Below are positions 53,051 to 63,995 of a DNA stretch of 64,000 bases, one piece after another; positions within the stretch are counted from its first letter, which is position 1, and each line of letters opens with the position of its first letter. Both the position numbers and the translations under genes were made by a program. Location of the stretch: NCBI RefSeq assembly GCF_004664715.2, contig NC_051068.1, forward strand, positions 132,762,716 through 132,826,715, in the 5' to 3' direction. This stretch comes from Peromyscus leucopus (lineage: Eukaryota; Chordata; Mammalia; Rodentia; Cricetidae). The notes under the pieces were generated by a model. It did not search any database and was not told where the DNA came from. It saw only the letters and a program-made list of their open reading frames with translations.

Positions 53051-54185
53051 AAAAATGAAGCGGTAACCATAATACCTCATTTAGTCCACTGCTGACATGT
53101 ACAAGATCCAGGCAAGGAAGTGAGTAAACGCTCCTGTTCTCAGCCACCCCCCTTCTTTTCTGCCTGGCCCCGTTCCCTACAGTGAGAACTTGCCTATGCA
53201 GTGCCCATCCCTTAACCTTCAGGTCCAACACCATCCACATTTCCCCAACACAAGCAACTCCACCATCTGAGTCCCAGGCATGGCTCCCTTGTATTCTATG
53301 GACAAGAGACCCACGTAAGCCCTAGAAGCAGGCTGGACCACAAGACGAGATTCTGGGGTCCCGGAGAAGCAATTCAACTTCAACAAGAGGTATGGCCATA
53401 TCCCATGTCTCCACAGGGAGACAACTGGGGATCTCCGAAGTATGTAGCCTAGGTTGCTTGACTTTGAGGAATAAATGAGCCAAAGCACGTCCAGTGTAGC
53501 CAGTACCTGGCCTGTTGCTAAGTGCTCAATAAAATGATGGAGGGTGGGACTATTGTGGCGGTGGTACCTACGGCTGTTGGAAGGCTCTCAAAGAAGATTG
53601 ATACCATTCAAATTCTTTGTGGTAAGGAAACCCAAACACTGGAAAATGTAAATTAGCCGTGGTTAAATCTGTGTAGGTGGCAAAGCCAGCACCCGCACAC
53701 AGGACTCCACGGGCTACCTGCCTTCCCTCTGCTCCGTAATGCAGTTGCTAGGCAACAGAAGCAGGGGCACTTGGAGGTCAACCGGAACTACCATGTTCTT
53801 GGCTCAGAGAGGTGACCTGAGCAGTCCCATCTTTTTGCTCCAGTTTAGGGAGTGTGTCCTTAGAGAAAAGGGAGCCTTCGGGGAGAGTTAAAAGCCTCCA
53901 GCAAACATCTGGTCAGGCTGACTCTGGAATGCCTCAAATATTTACCGAGCAACAAGAGGTACAGGCCTTAGGCTGATAAAGGACGTGGTGACATTTTGTG
54001 CCTGGTAGCAGACTGTTGATTCAGGTTCGTGGATCAGGTTTACAGGCTGAAGCCCTTTCCTTCATGAGTTAAACATAAAAGAAAAGTGGTGTTTAAATGG
54101 TCTTTCTTGTTCTCATTTTAAAACCTACTTTTATTTTTGTCTACAATCAATATATCCTTTGATTGGGGGGATCTGAAAATTTCTT
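53051..54185. other. Low-repeat stretch
   Basis: A short MIR-like 5' part (reverse) may lie at 53495-53545 (gtacctggcctgttgctaag, tgctcaataaaatgatgg). No gene recognised. Confidence 0.4.
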
Positions 54186-54189
54186 CTGT

Positions 54190-54535
54190 GACATGGCGGG
54201 GGCAGTGTGTGGGTGTCTGGTATCTGCATTTATGGGTATTCATATGTATCCATGCACATGTGTTTGTGCAGGTACATGGATGCCTGTGCATGTGGCAGCC
54301 AGATGCTGGCATCTGATGTCTTCCGTAATCATTCTCTACCTATCGGGACAGTCTCTCACTGGACCCAGTGCTCACTAGTCTAGCTAACCAACCAGCTCTA
54401 GGGATCCCTTCTCCATCTCTTGACTACTGGGATTGCAGGCAGGAATCCACACCTTCTTAAGAGCATCCCAGGGTTCCGAACTGCAGTCCTCAAGCTTTTA
54501 TGACAAGTGACTCCATGGAACCATCTCTCCAGTCC
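54190..54535 (-). repeat. B3-type composite SINE
   Basis: gtgtgtgggtgtctggtatc, agtctctcactggacccagt, ctactgggattgcaggcagg, ggaaccatctctccagtcct. Confidence 0.6.
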
Positions 54536-54539
54536 TGAA

Positions 54540-54765
54540 GTCTGGCTACTCACCAGCAGGTCCACCCATAGCTATATATCCCCAGAGAATCGCAACTGTG
54601 TTTCATGAAAAGGCTTGTACACAAATATTCACAACATTCATTACATGTAATAACTCCAAACCCAGAAATAACCCAAAATGCCATCAACTATTAAATGGAT
54701 AAACAGAATGTCCCAGGTAGAACCATACAATGGAATATTATTTAATTGATAAAAGGAATGAAATG
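54540..54765 (+). mobile_element. L1 3' UTR, left piece
   Basis: acacaaatattcacaacatt, aacccagaaataacccaaaa, taaatggataaacagaatgt, atacaatggaatattattta: mammalian L1 3' UTR order. Confidence 0.75.
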
Positions 54766-55075
54766 GGCTATGGAGATAATCAAGTCTGCTTGTCAAGCAA
54801 GCATGAGGAGCAGAGATCAGACTGCCAGCACCTATGTGATATACCAGGCATGGCAGGATGTTCTTGTAATACAGCTCAGGTTGGGGGCAGCAGAGAGAAG
54901 ACTGGTCCATAGAGCTCACTGACCAGCCAGTCTAGCTGAATCACTGAAACTCCAAAGTCAGTGAAAAACCCTGTCTCAAAAAAATAACGTGGAGGGTGAC
55001 CAAGAAAGACATCGTACTTCAATATCTGTATGCACATGCTCACATGTATGTGTACACACCCTGCATAACACAACA
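54766..55075 (+). repeat. B4/RSINE-type SINE inserted in an L1
   Basis: gctatggagataatcaagtc, agactgccagcacctatgtg, accctgtctcaaaaaaataa, then the CA-rich tail. Confidence 0.65.
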
Positions 55076-55117
<42 letters not shown>

Positions 55118-55152
55118 GCACGCACAGCACGCACGCACGCACGCAGCACGCA
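55076..55152 (+). repeat. (CA)n-(CGCA)n microsatellite
   Basis: About 17 CA, then cgcacgcacgcacagcacgc-type units. Confidence 0.96.
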
Positions 55153-55440
55153 CGGATGTGGGTGAAACTTGAAACTACTACGCCAAGTGAAAGAAGCTCA
55201 TTACAAAAGACAAATAGCATAAAATGACCAATCCATAAAATGATAACTCCATAGACAGAAACTGGGCTAGTCGCACGCAGGGACAGTGGAAGACAAATAC
55301 ATGGTGTCTTCTGGGAATGATGAAAAATGTTCCTGAATTCATAGTGAGGGCTGTGTAACTGCAAATGTATTAAAAACCCACTGAATTGCATTCTGGGTGG
55401 ATTTTATGGTGTGTGAATTTACATCTCAGTGAAAACCGCT
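55153..55440 (+). mobile_element. L1 3' UTR, right piece
   Basis: ggatgtgggtgaaacttgaa, aagtgaaagaagctcattac, aaatgtattaaaaacccact, gtgtgaatttacatctcagt continue the L1 interrupted at 54766. Confidence 0.7.
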
Positions 55441-55549
55441 ATGGCTGGCATGAGACAACTTGCTCCTGCATCTTGATAAAGTGACCTCATTTATCACTCC
55501 AGCACAGCCCCTTCGGTCCCCCTGAGCCAGTGTGACTGAGGTGACTTTT

Positions 55550-55700
55550 TTCGAGACAGGGTCTCACTAATGTAGCTCTGGCTGACCTGGAACTCACTAT
55601 GTAGACCATAGTGAGTTCTGGCTGGCCTCAAACTCACACAGCCTCTCCTGCCTCTGCCTCCCAAGTGCTGTGATTGAATGCATGTGCCACGCCTGGCTTT
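55550..55700 (-). repeat. B1 SINE with an internal duplication
   Basis: tcgagacagggtctcactaa to catgtgccacgcctggc. The phrase ctggaactcactatgtagacc is followed by an extra atagtgagttctggctggcc. Confidence 0.82.
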
Positions 55701-56799
55701 ATGGTTTTCAAGTCGGTCTTCTGCACCCCACTTTCTCCCTTCCTCTGAACTGCCGTTTTTGTGAATCTCAAGTGACATTTGGACTCAAAGTCCTGACACG
55801 CTCGCTTCTCTGGAAGGATGAGGATGGGCAGGCTGTGTGTAAACACTGCGTTGAGAGATCTCAGTACACACTTGAGTCTTAGTACTCCAGGTCTTGGATC
55901 TCCCAGCCCAGCCTGAGTCACTCCTAGCCCTTTTAGCCTTCTTGCACGGAAGCTTAGCCACCATGGAGCAGAGAGCACCTTTCCTTTCTAAACCCTGTGA
56001 AGGTTGCTGGCCACAGAGTCTGCATGCAGGCTTCATTCAGTGATGGTTGTTTTCCACTACTAATTTGTGAGGTAAATGGATGTAAAGCAATAGGTAATTA
56101 GGCCTGCAAGAGGAACTCAGAACATCTGCCTAATGGTGTGCAAGGCCATGGTTCCAAGCCTGGTGCTACAAATAAAATTAAAAAGCTAATTGAAAAAAAT
56201 AACTATCCAAAGAAGCAAGTTTCTCCAAGTTCAGTTACTTTGGCTTACTATTAAAAAAGGAAGCAATGTCTTGCCCTCAAGGCAAAAGGAAGATGCATTT
56301 CTACACCCGGCTAGGAACTTTTTCTTTTCCTCTCCTCACGTGGGCCTCATGTCACAGTGAAACAGAAACCAGTGGATACTTGGAAATCTTTTAACCATAT
56401 GCAGATGAATAAGCAAACAGTTGGACTCGAGTCCTAATCTTTTTTCCTTTCCTGTAGAGCTGAGATTTTTTTTTTCCACTCTAATAAACTTGAGCCTTTG
56501 AAACAGAAGTCATGTGTTTCTTACATGACGATTAGCAGCAAAGAATGTGGAAACGAGATAGCCGGGAAGTGTGAAGCCTTAATTAATACCCAAGCCATTT
56601 GCCTGAAAGCAAGAACAATGTTTTTGGCAGGGAAGTACGAAATAGCTCTTCTGTCTCACTTGGAATCCTCAACAAGGCACCCCCCCCACCCACCCCCCGC
56701 CTTAGTCTTTTAAAATATTGATTTCATGTTTAATGGCTATATAAAGAGAGCTTAAAAAAAGTTTTCAGCCTGGCTCCCCTGATTGAAACACAGTCATCC
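55701..56799. other. Low-repeat stretch
   Basis: An ID-like fragment is at about 56100-56175. A C-rich patch is at 56680-56700. No gene recognised. Confidence 0.4.
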
Positions 56800-57514
56800 T
56801 CTATGATATCCAGGAGGGCCTCCCTCCCCATTTCTGGGGGCCCCATGTGGGCTGCCAACCCTCAGAATGTAGGAGCCTCAAACTATGGCTGGAATAAAAC
56901 TGAAGAAAAGCCAAGCAACAGCAGGAGGGGCAGAAGAGTCTGGAACGGCAGGCTCTTGTCTCTTCTCAAAAAGAAGAGGGAGGAAGCTCCATTCTTCATA
57001 GAGAAGGGAAGAAAAACAAGCCGTCGATGGAAATACCACGTTCAGAGTTGGCAGGGAGACGGCGAGGAATCAAAAGAGGCCCGAACCCTTCCCTGTCCAG
57101 TTCCAGCCTAGTTAGGAAATTAAAAGAAGTTCAAATCTCAAACTGATTGGCCCAGAATTATCTGGACCTAAAAGCACATAGAGCGTGTGAAAGGGACTGT
57201 CCCGTGGTCCACAACAGCCCAAGCATACAAGCTGAGCCTAAAAAAGCCAGATGGAGAGTGAGCCTAAAATGCTCTCCTCGAGATCTTACTGAAACCCAAG
57301 TATCTATGAGTGAAATGATGCAAGTGCTGAGCCCCAGGTCTGTCATCAGAGTGGGGAAGGGAACAGCTGGATGAAACGGGACTAGCCATGCCCCACCCTA
57401 CAGCAGTGGGGGAGGCAGTGAGGACGCCCATGGGGCCTGCTACAGAAAAAGAATGCCATTGCTCTCATTTTCATACTAGGTGTGAACATTTCCACAATTA
57501 AAGGTTCTAGAAGG

Positions 57515-57516
<2 letters not shown>
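56800..57516. other. Unique-looking sequence
   Basis: Plus-strand open frames of 102 and 75 codons (56803-57111, 57147-57374) have no recognisable domain. Confidence 0.35.
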
Positions 57517-57545
<29 letters not shown>

Positions 57546-57567
57546 GAAGAGAGAGAGAGAGAGAGAA
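57517..57567 (+). repeat. (GA)n microsatellite
   Basis: Two GA runs split by gaggaagag. Confidence 0.96.
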
Positions 57568-57755
57568 ATGAGTACTTGCTGCTCTTGCAGAGGATCCAGC
57601 TTCAATACCCAGCACCCTCATGGTGACTCATCACTACCTCCTACACGCCTCTGTTTTTTGAGTACACCAGGCAGGCATGTACGTGTGCACATATATCTGT
57701 GCAATTCAACATTCATACACATAAAAGTTTAAAAATAAATAAATCATTAAACCAC
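57564..57755 (+). repeat. B2 SINE, 5' truncated
   Basis: tgctgctcttgcagaggatc, ctcatggtgactcatcacta, aaaaataaataaatc. Confidence 0.8.
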
Positions 57756-57889
57756 TTTAGTTCTAAGAGCAGAGCTGACAAGATGGGCCAAGTGCTTATA
57801 CAAACAACAAAAATAAATAAATCTTAAAAAGAAAAGGAACTTGGATGATGAGGTAGGGGGTTGGTGGTTGAGGTGAAAGGTTGGGTATC

Positions 57890-58245
57890 ATGTGCTTTTC
57901 CACGACTGTGGTAAAACACCACACCAAGGCAAGAAGAAAGGGATTATTTTGGGTATATGGTTCTGAGAGGGCAAAGAGTCTGTCCCCATCACAGCAGGGA
58001 AGTGTGGCAGCGGGCAGGACACGGCAGCTGGAGTAACAGCTGAGAACGCACGTCTCAAACCACGAGCAGAAAACAGAGAGAACTAACTGAAAATAGCACG
58101 GGTCATTTGTAACCTCAAAGCCCACCCTCCGTGACAATGCTTCCCCGGGCAAAGCCACACCTCCTAATCCTCAAACAGCCACCAGCTGTGACCAAATGTT
58201 CAAATGCTTGGGACTTACACAGGAAATCTCATTCAAACCCAAACA
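57890..58245 (-). repeat. Unnamed rodent repeat, diverged copy
   Basis: gtggtaaaacaccacaccaa, cctcaaagcccaccctccgt and gccacacctcctaatcctca: the same order as 748-1110. Confidence 0.6.
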
Positions 58246-58344
58246 GGTAATAATGACGATGATGAGGATGACGATGATAAGGATCAGGACAATGATGAAG
58301 ATGATGATGATGATGATGATGATGATTATGATGATGATGATGAT
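58246..58344 (+). repeat. (GAT)n microsatellite
   Basis: About 99 bp of mostly GAT/GAC/GAG triplets; the tail is nearly pure GAT. Encodes an Asp-rich run in one frame, which is not a gene. Confidence 0.95.
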
Positions 58345-59180
58345 AAACTCCTGGGTCTGAGTACTTGGCCTGTGTGGGTGGAATGTGAGTCTCCACTTTC
58401 CTGGTTATTGGTGATCTTATTATTGCACAGTAGTTTCCAGATCCACCATATATGATGACATCATTGCTGTTAATGGAATATGCCCTTGCATGATAAATTT
58501 TGACAAATGAAACACACATAGAATCTCACTGGGGTCTTTGGCAATTCTAAAGGTGTAATACCTGAGACCAAAAAGCTCCAGGCCCTCTGGTCTGGATGAA
58601 CTATTACCAAAGCAGCCCTGCGTCAAGTCTGGATATATATGAACTTATGTGTTTGATTAATGTCAATATTTTGTCCAGAACTCTGGTGCAAGTATTGCTC
58701 AGTGAGAAACAAGGAGATGGAATTAGAATTGTTAGACAGTCCTGAAGCCAAACAAACACTCTGGATGAAGTGTTTCATCTGCTCCGTCCACGGTGTTCGT
58801 GAGCACATGGCCCAGCCACGCTCAAAAGGCAGCAAAACCCCGTGGTCGCCTTCCTGCAGATGGCTGGGTCCGAGTTCTTTGGAGACTCAATCCAAACTGG
58901 GCTCTAGGAGACAAGGAAGACTATGGAGGTGAAATTTAAGCTGGACAGAGATGGACAGATTTCAGGCATGGCCTTTCCAATCTCACCTACAATGTCTCTT
59001 TTGAGACTTCTCCTGAAAGCTCTTTCAAGAGAGGCGAGGACACGGCCCACTCCTTCAGGACGCCCTGTTGATTTCCTCCTCAGTACTGTGTGAAGGGAAG
59101 TCTGGGATTGGGAATGTAGCAACATAGCCCTCGATTCAAGCGGGGGAGGGGTATAAAAGTGTCTGGCAGATGCTAGAGAA
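58345..59180. other. Low-repeat stretch
   Basis: No gene recognised. Confidence 0.4.
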
Positions 59181-59184
59181 GGCT

Positions 59185-59278
59185 GGGTCAAATCCAAGCT
59201 CTGTTACATTTAGTAAGTTATTTAGCCTCTCTGTGCTTCAATTCCTTAACAAAATGTATCAATCAAATCAGCAATTTA
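59185..59278 (-). repeat. MIR SINE fragment
   Basis: aatccaagctctgttacatt, agtaagttatttagcctctc, tgtgcttcaattccttaac: reverse MIR core. Confidence 0.65.
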
Positions 59279-59307
59279 CGCCGAGTTCCATTTAAGTTGT
59301 GGCCATG

Positions 59308-59365
59308 GGGGATGGGGAGATAGCTCAGCGGTAGAGCACCTACCTAGTACTTGAGGGCGGGTTAG
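59308..59365 (+). repeat. ID-type fragment
   Basis: ggggatggggagatagctca, gcggtagagcacctaccta. Confidence 0.65.
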
Positions 59366-59674
59366 GGGTGGAGACTGTGGGACGGAAAGGAACGGGTAGA
59401 CTGAAGGTAGGTACTTTATCAATGGCAGAATCCACAGATGGATTTAGTAAATGAGAGAAACAGTGAAGGTAATACCAGAGAGATACAGGAAGGAAGGATA
59501 AGGGGCAGTTCTGGTAACACTAATTTCTGTCTTTTCCTTGCATCGTGGTTGAACTCAAGGCTTTAACATGCGAGACAACTGCTCTACCATTATGATGCGA
59601 TCCTTAACACTTAAGAGAGGTTCCCATGGGCGGGCGACTGAAGGTGCTTAGTGTTGCAAAGGCATTCAGCTCCT
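59366..59674. other. Unique-looking spacer
   Basis: A reverse ID-like bit is at 59545-59610 (ttgaactcaaggctttaaca, aactgctctaccattatgat). Confidence 0.45.
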
Positions 59675-59678
59675 TTTA

Positions 59679-59960
59679 GTTGGGGCTAGGGAGGTGGCTC
59701 AGTGCTGAAGTGCCTGTGTGCAAGTCTGAGAACCTGAACTCAGATTCCCCAGACGACACACAAAGCCTGCCATGATGGTGTTGCCTGTATCCCAATGCTG
59801 GGAGTGGAGGCCAGAAGCCGAAGCCAGGGCTCACTGGCCTAGCTGAATGGGGAGGGCTTCAATCCAGTGAAAGACCAGGACTGGAAAGAAAAAGGTAGAG
59901 ACCTCTGGTCTCCACCCACACCTATTTGCATGCAGAATCAGTATCCATCCATCACCCCCC
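59679..59960 (+). repeat. B4/RSINE1-type SINE
   Basis: ttggggctagggaggtggct, gcaagtctgagaacctgaac, ggctcactggcctagctgaa, ggtctccacccacacctatt. Confidence 0.7.
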
Positions 59961-60936
59961 ACTCCCCCGTCTCCACCATCCCTCCTTTTAGTAGACAGGG
60001 CTTTATATAAAAGAAATGTATTGACTCAACCTAAGACACAGTACAGAAAGGGACAGGCCTTCCAATTTCAACTCACTGTGTTACTTCAGAAGTAAAGTAA
60101 TGTATTTAAGTTGCTTTTGTAAAAGGAAGCTTGGTCCTTTGTAGCAAGGACCTCTTGCTATTCAATTTAAAGTCCTACAATGTTCTTGTTGTTGACATGG
60201 ATCACAGTGCCCTCTGTTCCAGGCGTGAGCTTCCTGCCATGACTTCTGGGCATCCTTTTTGAAACAGACCTTCTGACCTGGAAGGCTGCTGAGACCTTTC
60301 GGGATAGTTAAACAGTAGATAAAAATCTACAGGGAAGTGGGTGTGGCAGGATGTGTGGGTTCCCTGCTCTCATCTGAAGGCCGGTTCAGTTCGTTTTGCA
60401 TAAATGGTGTCTTATACTGAAAAGGTTCATTCTGGAGTGTTCCAAGAGAAACACAAAAGAACAAGCTACCTATTGATCTTCATTTCAAGTGAAACTAGAA
60501 CATTCTTTCTCAAAGGTATAAAAAGGCACAGCAAGGAAACTGTCCTTTACTATAAGATCAAAGCAGTCACCTCTGCCAGTGCGACCTGGATCTGTAAGAG
60601 TGACAGACAGCAGGACATGCACTTCTTTACCGCATAATCTGGAACTTACCCTGGCTCTGTGTGTTCACAGCAGACCGAACTGGGGAAATACTTCTCGGCT
60701 TTTAGTGATACACCACACAGACTCTCTCCGACACTGAAGGCTAGTCACTAAGCAGTCGCTGCGAACATCTGTCACAGACACGGCTCTGTTAGGGGCACGG
60801 TCTCAAGCAGGACCAGCTACATCATTTGTGGGGTCTAAAGTGTGAGTTCCTGTTTAAGATTAGGAAGATGTTTGAGGGTGGAGCTGAGAGGCCAAGTACT
60901 CATCCTTGGTTTAATCTCAAGCACCAGACAATGGCA
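59961..60936. other. Low-repeat stretch downstream of Alg14
   Basis: No gene recognised. Confidence 0.4.
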
Positions 60937-60978
60937 GCAGCAGCAACAATAACAACAACAACAACAACAACAACAACA

Positions 60979-61019
<41 letters not shown>
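60937..61019 (+). repeat. (CAG)n-(CAA)n-(TAA)n microsatellite
   Basis: cagcagcagcaacaataac, about 9 CAA, then about 14 AAT. Confidence 0.97.
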
Positions 61020-61069
61020 ATGAAAAAGCAGAGGGTGGGGACCCCGAGTATGGCACTCTGGCTGCAGAG

Positions 61070-61290
61070 GCCACATACTCATGAAACTGGTCCCACTCTC
61101 AAGCAGGCCTACCTAGGTTCGGATCTAGCTTTGTCAATTCCTAGTCATGTGATCCTGGACAAGTCATCTATAAGACAGGGACAGTAAGAGTCTCCACCCC
61201 ATTGAGTCCTTCCAGGTTGAAACTAGGTATTATCTGAACAGTGTTTAAAATACCTGGCACACAGCAAGCACTACACAAATGTTTATAAAT
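61070..61290 (-). repeat. MIR SINE
   Basis: cagaggccacatactcatga, tcctagtcatgtgatcctgg, gacaagtcatctataagaca, aaaatacctggcacacagca: a near-complete reverse MIR. Confidence 0.8.
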
Positions 61291-61750
61291 ACACCCTCTA
61301 CCAGGAGGCCTAAGCATCTCAAAAGGCTAGAGACAATTACAGCCATCACATTGGAAATCACGTTAATTTTTTTTTTAATGTTGGAGAACTCAGATTCCCG
61401 ATCAACAGATCATGCTTTCATAACTACAACACTGGTCACTTTTTAATTTATTTTAAGCAAACAGATTGTAAAATACTGTCTGGATACAGGCCAGGAACAC
61501 AGAAAGGAAGACTGAAGACTGAAGAGAGACATTTGTTTATGGCCAGAGAGCTGGAAGCCTGTGGAGTGTAAACTGTCATGAAATCAGTTTAACAAACTGC
61601 TTCCTTCAGGCTGTGGTAGCTCACTGGGGACATCACTGCTTCCACAGAAGGATTAAGGCCTGACGTGTCTGAACAAAACCAAAGGAGCACCTTGTTCTCT
61701 CTCTCCCCGCTCTCCCTCCCCCCCCCCCCCCCCGCCTCCTCACTTCCCTG
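61291..61750. other. Unique-looking sequence
   Basis: C-run at 61718-61733. No gene. Confidence 0.4.
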
Positions 61751-61751
61751 T

Positions 61752-61870
61752 GCCCAGCTCCTTATGTAGTCCAGGCTGGCCTCAAATGTGCTATGTAGCC
61801 AAGGATACCCATGAACTCTTGATCCCCGCCCCCCACACCTCTTGTTGCTGAAACAGCAACACCTACCCCC
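61752..61870 (-). repeat. Old B1-type SINE
   Basis: cttatgtagtccaggctggc, tatgtagccaaggataccca. Confidence 0.6.
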
Positions 61871-62029
61871 AAGCCCGGCTTATCCTGTTCTTTTCTTTTT
61901 ATAATGTAGAATCCTGTTTTATTTAAAGCTGTAGAACAGGAAATGTTACTAAACATACAAACTCTATATTTAGGTGGAGAAAAACAAAACAAAAAAAGCT
62001 CATGGCTATAAGAGTCAAAAGAAAATCTG

Positions 62030-62260
62030 CAAGCAGTGTTATACTCTTTTATTTAGAAAAATATCTTAGTGCACAGACATAGTGATTTGATGGGTACTCT
62101 GTGCCTACTGTCTGTCTTTCCTCACTGAGTTATTTCACACTTTAAATTCTTCATCACTGGTAATTCTTTGGGCTTTTGGAAAACTTTACAATAAAGATAG
62201 CTATTATAGTAAATATTATTGGTGATTAGAAAATTCTCAAGACTCTTAAGTTACCATTTG
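62030..62260 (-). other. Alg14: Alg14 3' UTR (extent estimated)
   Basis: This is the AT-rich sequence after the Alg14 stop codon, read right to left. AATAAA on the minus strand at 62053-62048 is the first canonical polyadenylation signal, which would give a UTR of roughly 230 bases. Another lies at 61923-61918. The true end needs transcript data. Confidence 0.5.
62048..62053 (-). promoter_or_regulatory. Candidate Alg14 polyadenylation signal
   Basis: AATAAA on the minus strand, about 210 bases after the stop codon. It is inferred from motif and position only. Confidence 0.5.
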
Positions 62261-62490
62261 TCAAACAATTCGTCCAAGGTATATAGATTTGGGGTATTTC
62301 TCCTTAAGAGCTGGCCACTGAACAATGAAGAAATCAGAGAGGTGCCAAAGAATCTTCCCAGACAGGGATAAAGTTTCCACACGGCAGATGCTCTCGACGT
62401 AGACAATGATCACTTTCTTGATTCCAAGAATCCCAAGGAGCAGGGCAGACACACAGATAGGTACACATGTTCCTGGTCCATTACATAGCA
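62261..62490 (-). CDS. Alg14: Alg14 last coding exon (partial gene)
   Basis: C-terminal exon of ALG14, the ER membrane-anchored subunit that recruits the catalytic subunit ALG13 to the cytosolic face of the ER. Together they transfer the second GlcNAc to GlcNAc-PP-dolichol early in N-glycan synthesis. The exon encodes the C-terminal 75-76 residues of about 216: (V)LCNGPGTCVPICVSALLLG, then KKVIIVYVESICRVETLSLS, LSDFFIVQWPALKEKYP and the terminal YLGRIV, stop TGA at 62263-62261. It differs from the human protein (recalled) at only a few positions. The acceptor is a long pyrimidine tract ending in AAG at 62491; the first codon (Val) is split after its first base, so the intron is phase 1. Upstream exons lie beyond 64000. 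No frame defect is seen, so it should be functional. Confidence 0.97.
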
Positions 62491-62515
62491 CTTAAAAAGA
62501 AAAAAAGACCAAATC
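62491..62515 (-). promoter_or_regulatory. Alg14 splice acceptor and pyrimidine tract
   Basis: On the minus strand, ggtctttttttctttttaag ends at 62491 directly before the exon: a strong acceptor with an AAG end. Confidence 0.9.
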
Positions 62516-62639
62516 AAAATACAGAATACTGTCTTCAGTGGACCATTCTGAATTAAAAAACACCCTAATCTTGGGGACAGGGGGATTTATTAATCTGGTT
62601 AAGTCTTTCTTGCTAAGAATACAGATGCGACAGTGTATA

Positions 62640-62737
62640 CTGAAGGCAAGGTACTCAGAGCCATGTACAGCTTTGATGTCTTGGCTTTCCTGCTTTCCAG
62701 CTGTGTGACTTGGGGCAATCCACATAACGTCATCATC
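62640..62737 (-). repeat. MIR SINE fragment
   Basis: cagctgtgtgacttggggca, atccacataacgtcatcatc: reverse MIR core running into the TC array. Confidence 0.6.
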
Positions 62738-62782
62738 CTCTCTCTCTCTGTCTGTCTCTCTCTCTCTCTCTGTCTGTCTGTC

Positions 62783-62837
<55 letters not shown>

Positions 62838-62838
62838 A
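62738..62838 (+). repeat. (TC)n-(TCTG)n-(TG)n microsatellite
   Basis: Alternating blocks of TC, TCTG and TG over about 100 bp. Confidence 0.97.
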
Positions 62839-62839
62839 T

Positions 62840-63130
62840 GTGTCTCGTATGCTGACTCATTCATGTACATGTAGAGGCCAGAGGTTGACACTAGGAGTCT
62901 CCTTTTATTGTTCTCCACTTTATTTCTTTGAGACACGGTCTCTCGCTGAATCTGGGCTCGCCGTTTTGGTTAAGCGGCTGGCTAGCCCTGGAGTCCCACG
63001 TCTGTCTCTCTCCACCCGCCCACTCAGGGCTGCAGACTCCTGTGGCTTTTACGCAGGTGCTGCGGATCCAGGCTCAGATGCTCCCACTGTACAGCAGATG
63101 CTTTACCTTCTGAGCCATCTCGCCAGCACC
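62840..63130 (-). repeat. B3-type composite SINE
   Basis: gtagaggccagaggttgaca, gagacacggtctctcgctga, ggtgctgcggatccaggctc, taccttctgagccatctcgc. Confidence 0.7.
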
Positions 63131-63689
63131 ACCAGTCACTTAACTTCCAGACTCTAACACAGTGGCTGGCTATTCTCAGTACTCACTGGACGGAGGATTC
63201 TACTCTTCCCGGAGCCTTACGAATCTTCAGTGTCCCACAATACAGAGAAAACAGAAAAAAAAAAAAAATCTAACTATCATCCGTTCAGTTCTCTTTCTTC
63301 TACTGACGTCTTTTTAATGTAGAAGAAAATGCTTTCAATGACTATAATGTAGTATCTCTTGGGGCTCCCACCCCACAAACAGGATGGACATTCAAAAGAG
63401 GGCTGCCACATGAATGAAGCTTTTTTTTTTTTCTTCCCTCAAGAGAACTGAATCTGGGCTTGTAACACAGAAGAGCTCTAGTATTTCTGGAGTTCTGCTA
63501 ATATCTCCAGAAAGCCATCAATTTTAAACAAATTCAACAAATGAAGTAACAATTCCAGTCACAGAATAACTGTAAAGAATTTTTATTGGTCTTTGATTTG
63601 AAGAAATGAGAGGAATCTTATTTCATAGACTTATTAGTAAGATAATTTATTACTATTTGAGAGGAAAAATGTTTTATACAGTATCTTCC

Positions 63690-63995
63690 TCATATGCCCA
63701 TATTGGCTGAATTAGTAAAACCCAATAAATCATTTGATTTCCCAACTACGAAACAGGAGGCTTGTAGTTGTCTACACATGCCTATTAGCATCATGCACAA
63801 TGTCACAAGATCCTTCCAAAACCAAATCCACAAAACATCAGAGACTCTTCCAATGGGATGGGTCTTCAGATACAGGGTTGAACGTCCTTGTACAATAGGA
63901 CTCTCACCCGGATGGACAGCCTGCCTCCGGGCAAACATGGCTAAGGTGGCAAGGGTCATCCAGCCTAGCTCCATCCTTCCCGCCAGCATGACCAC
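63690..63995 (-). other. Unassigned open stretch in Alg14 intron
   Basis: A 101-codon frame is open on the minus strand (contains STLYLKTHPIGRVSDVLWIW), and a frame of the same length is open on the plus strand. I recognise no family. AATAAA-like motifs lie downstream on the minus strand (about 63647 and 63588). It could be a decayed retrocopy, an alternative Alg14 exon or chance. Confidence 0.2.

Noticed and set aside
58204..58455. Asp-rich acidic protein
   Set aside because: It is the translation of the GAT microsatellite.
1..62260. Hidden exon of Cnn3 or another coding gene
   Set aside because: No calponin motif or other familiar protein was found on either strand. Short or fast-evolving exons could still be missed by reading alone.
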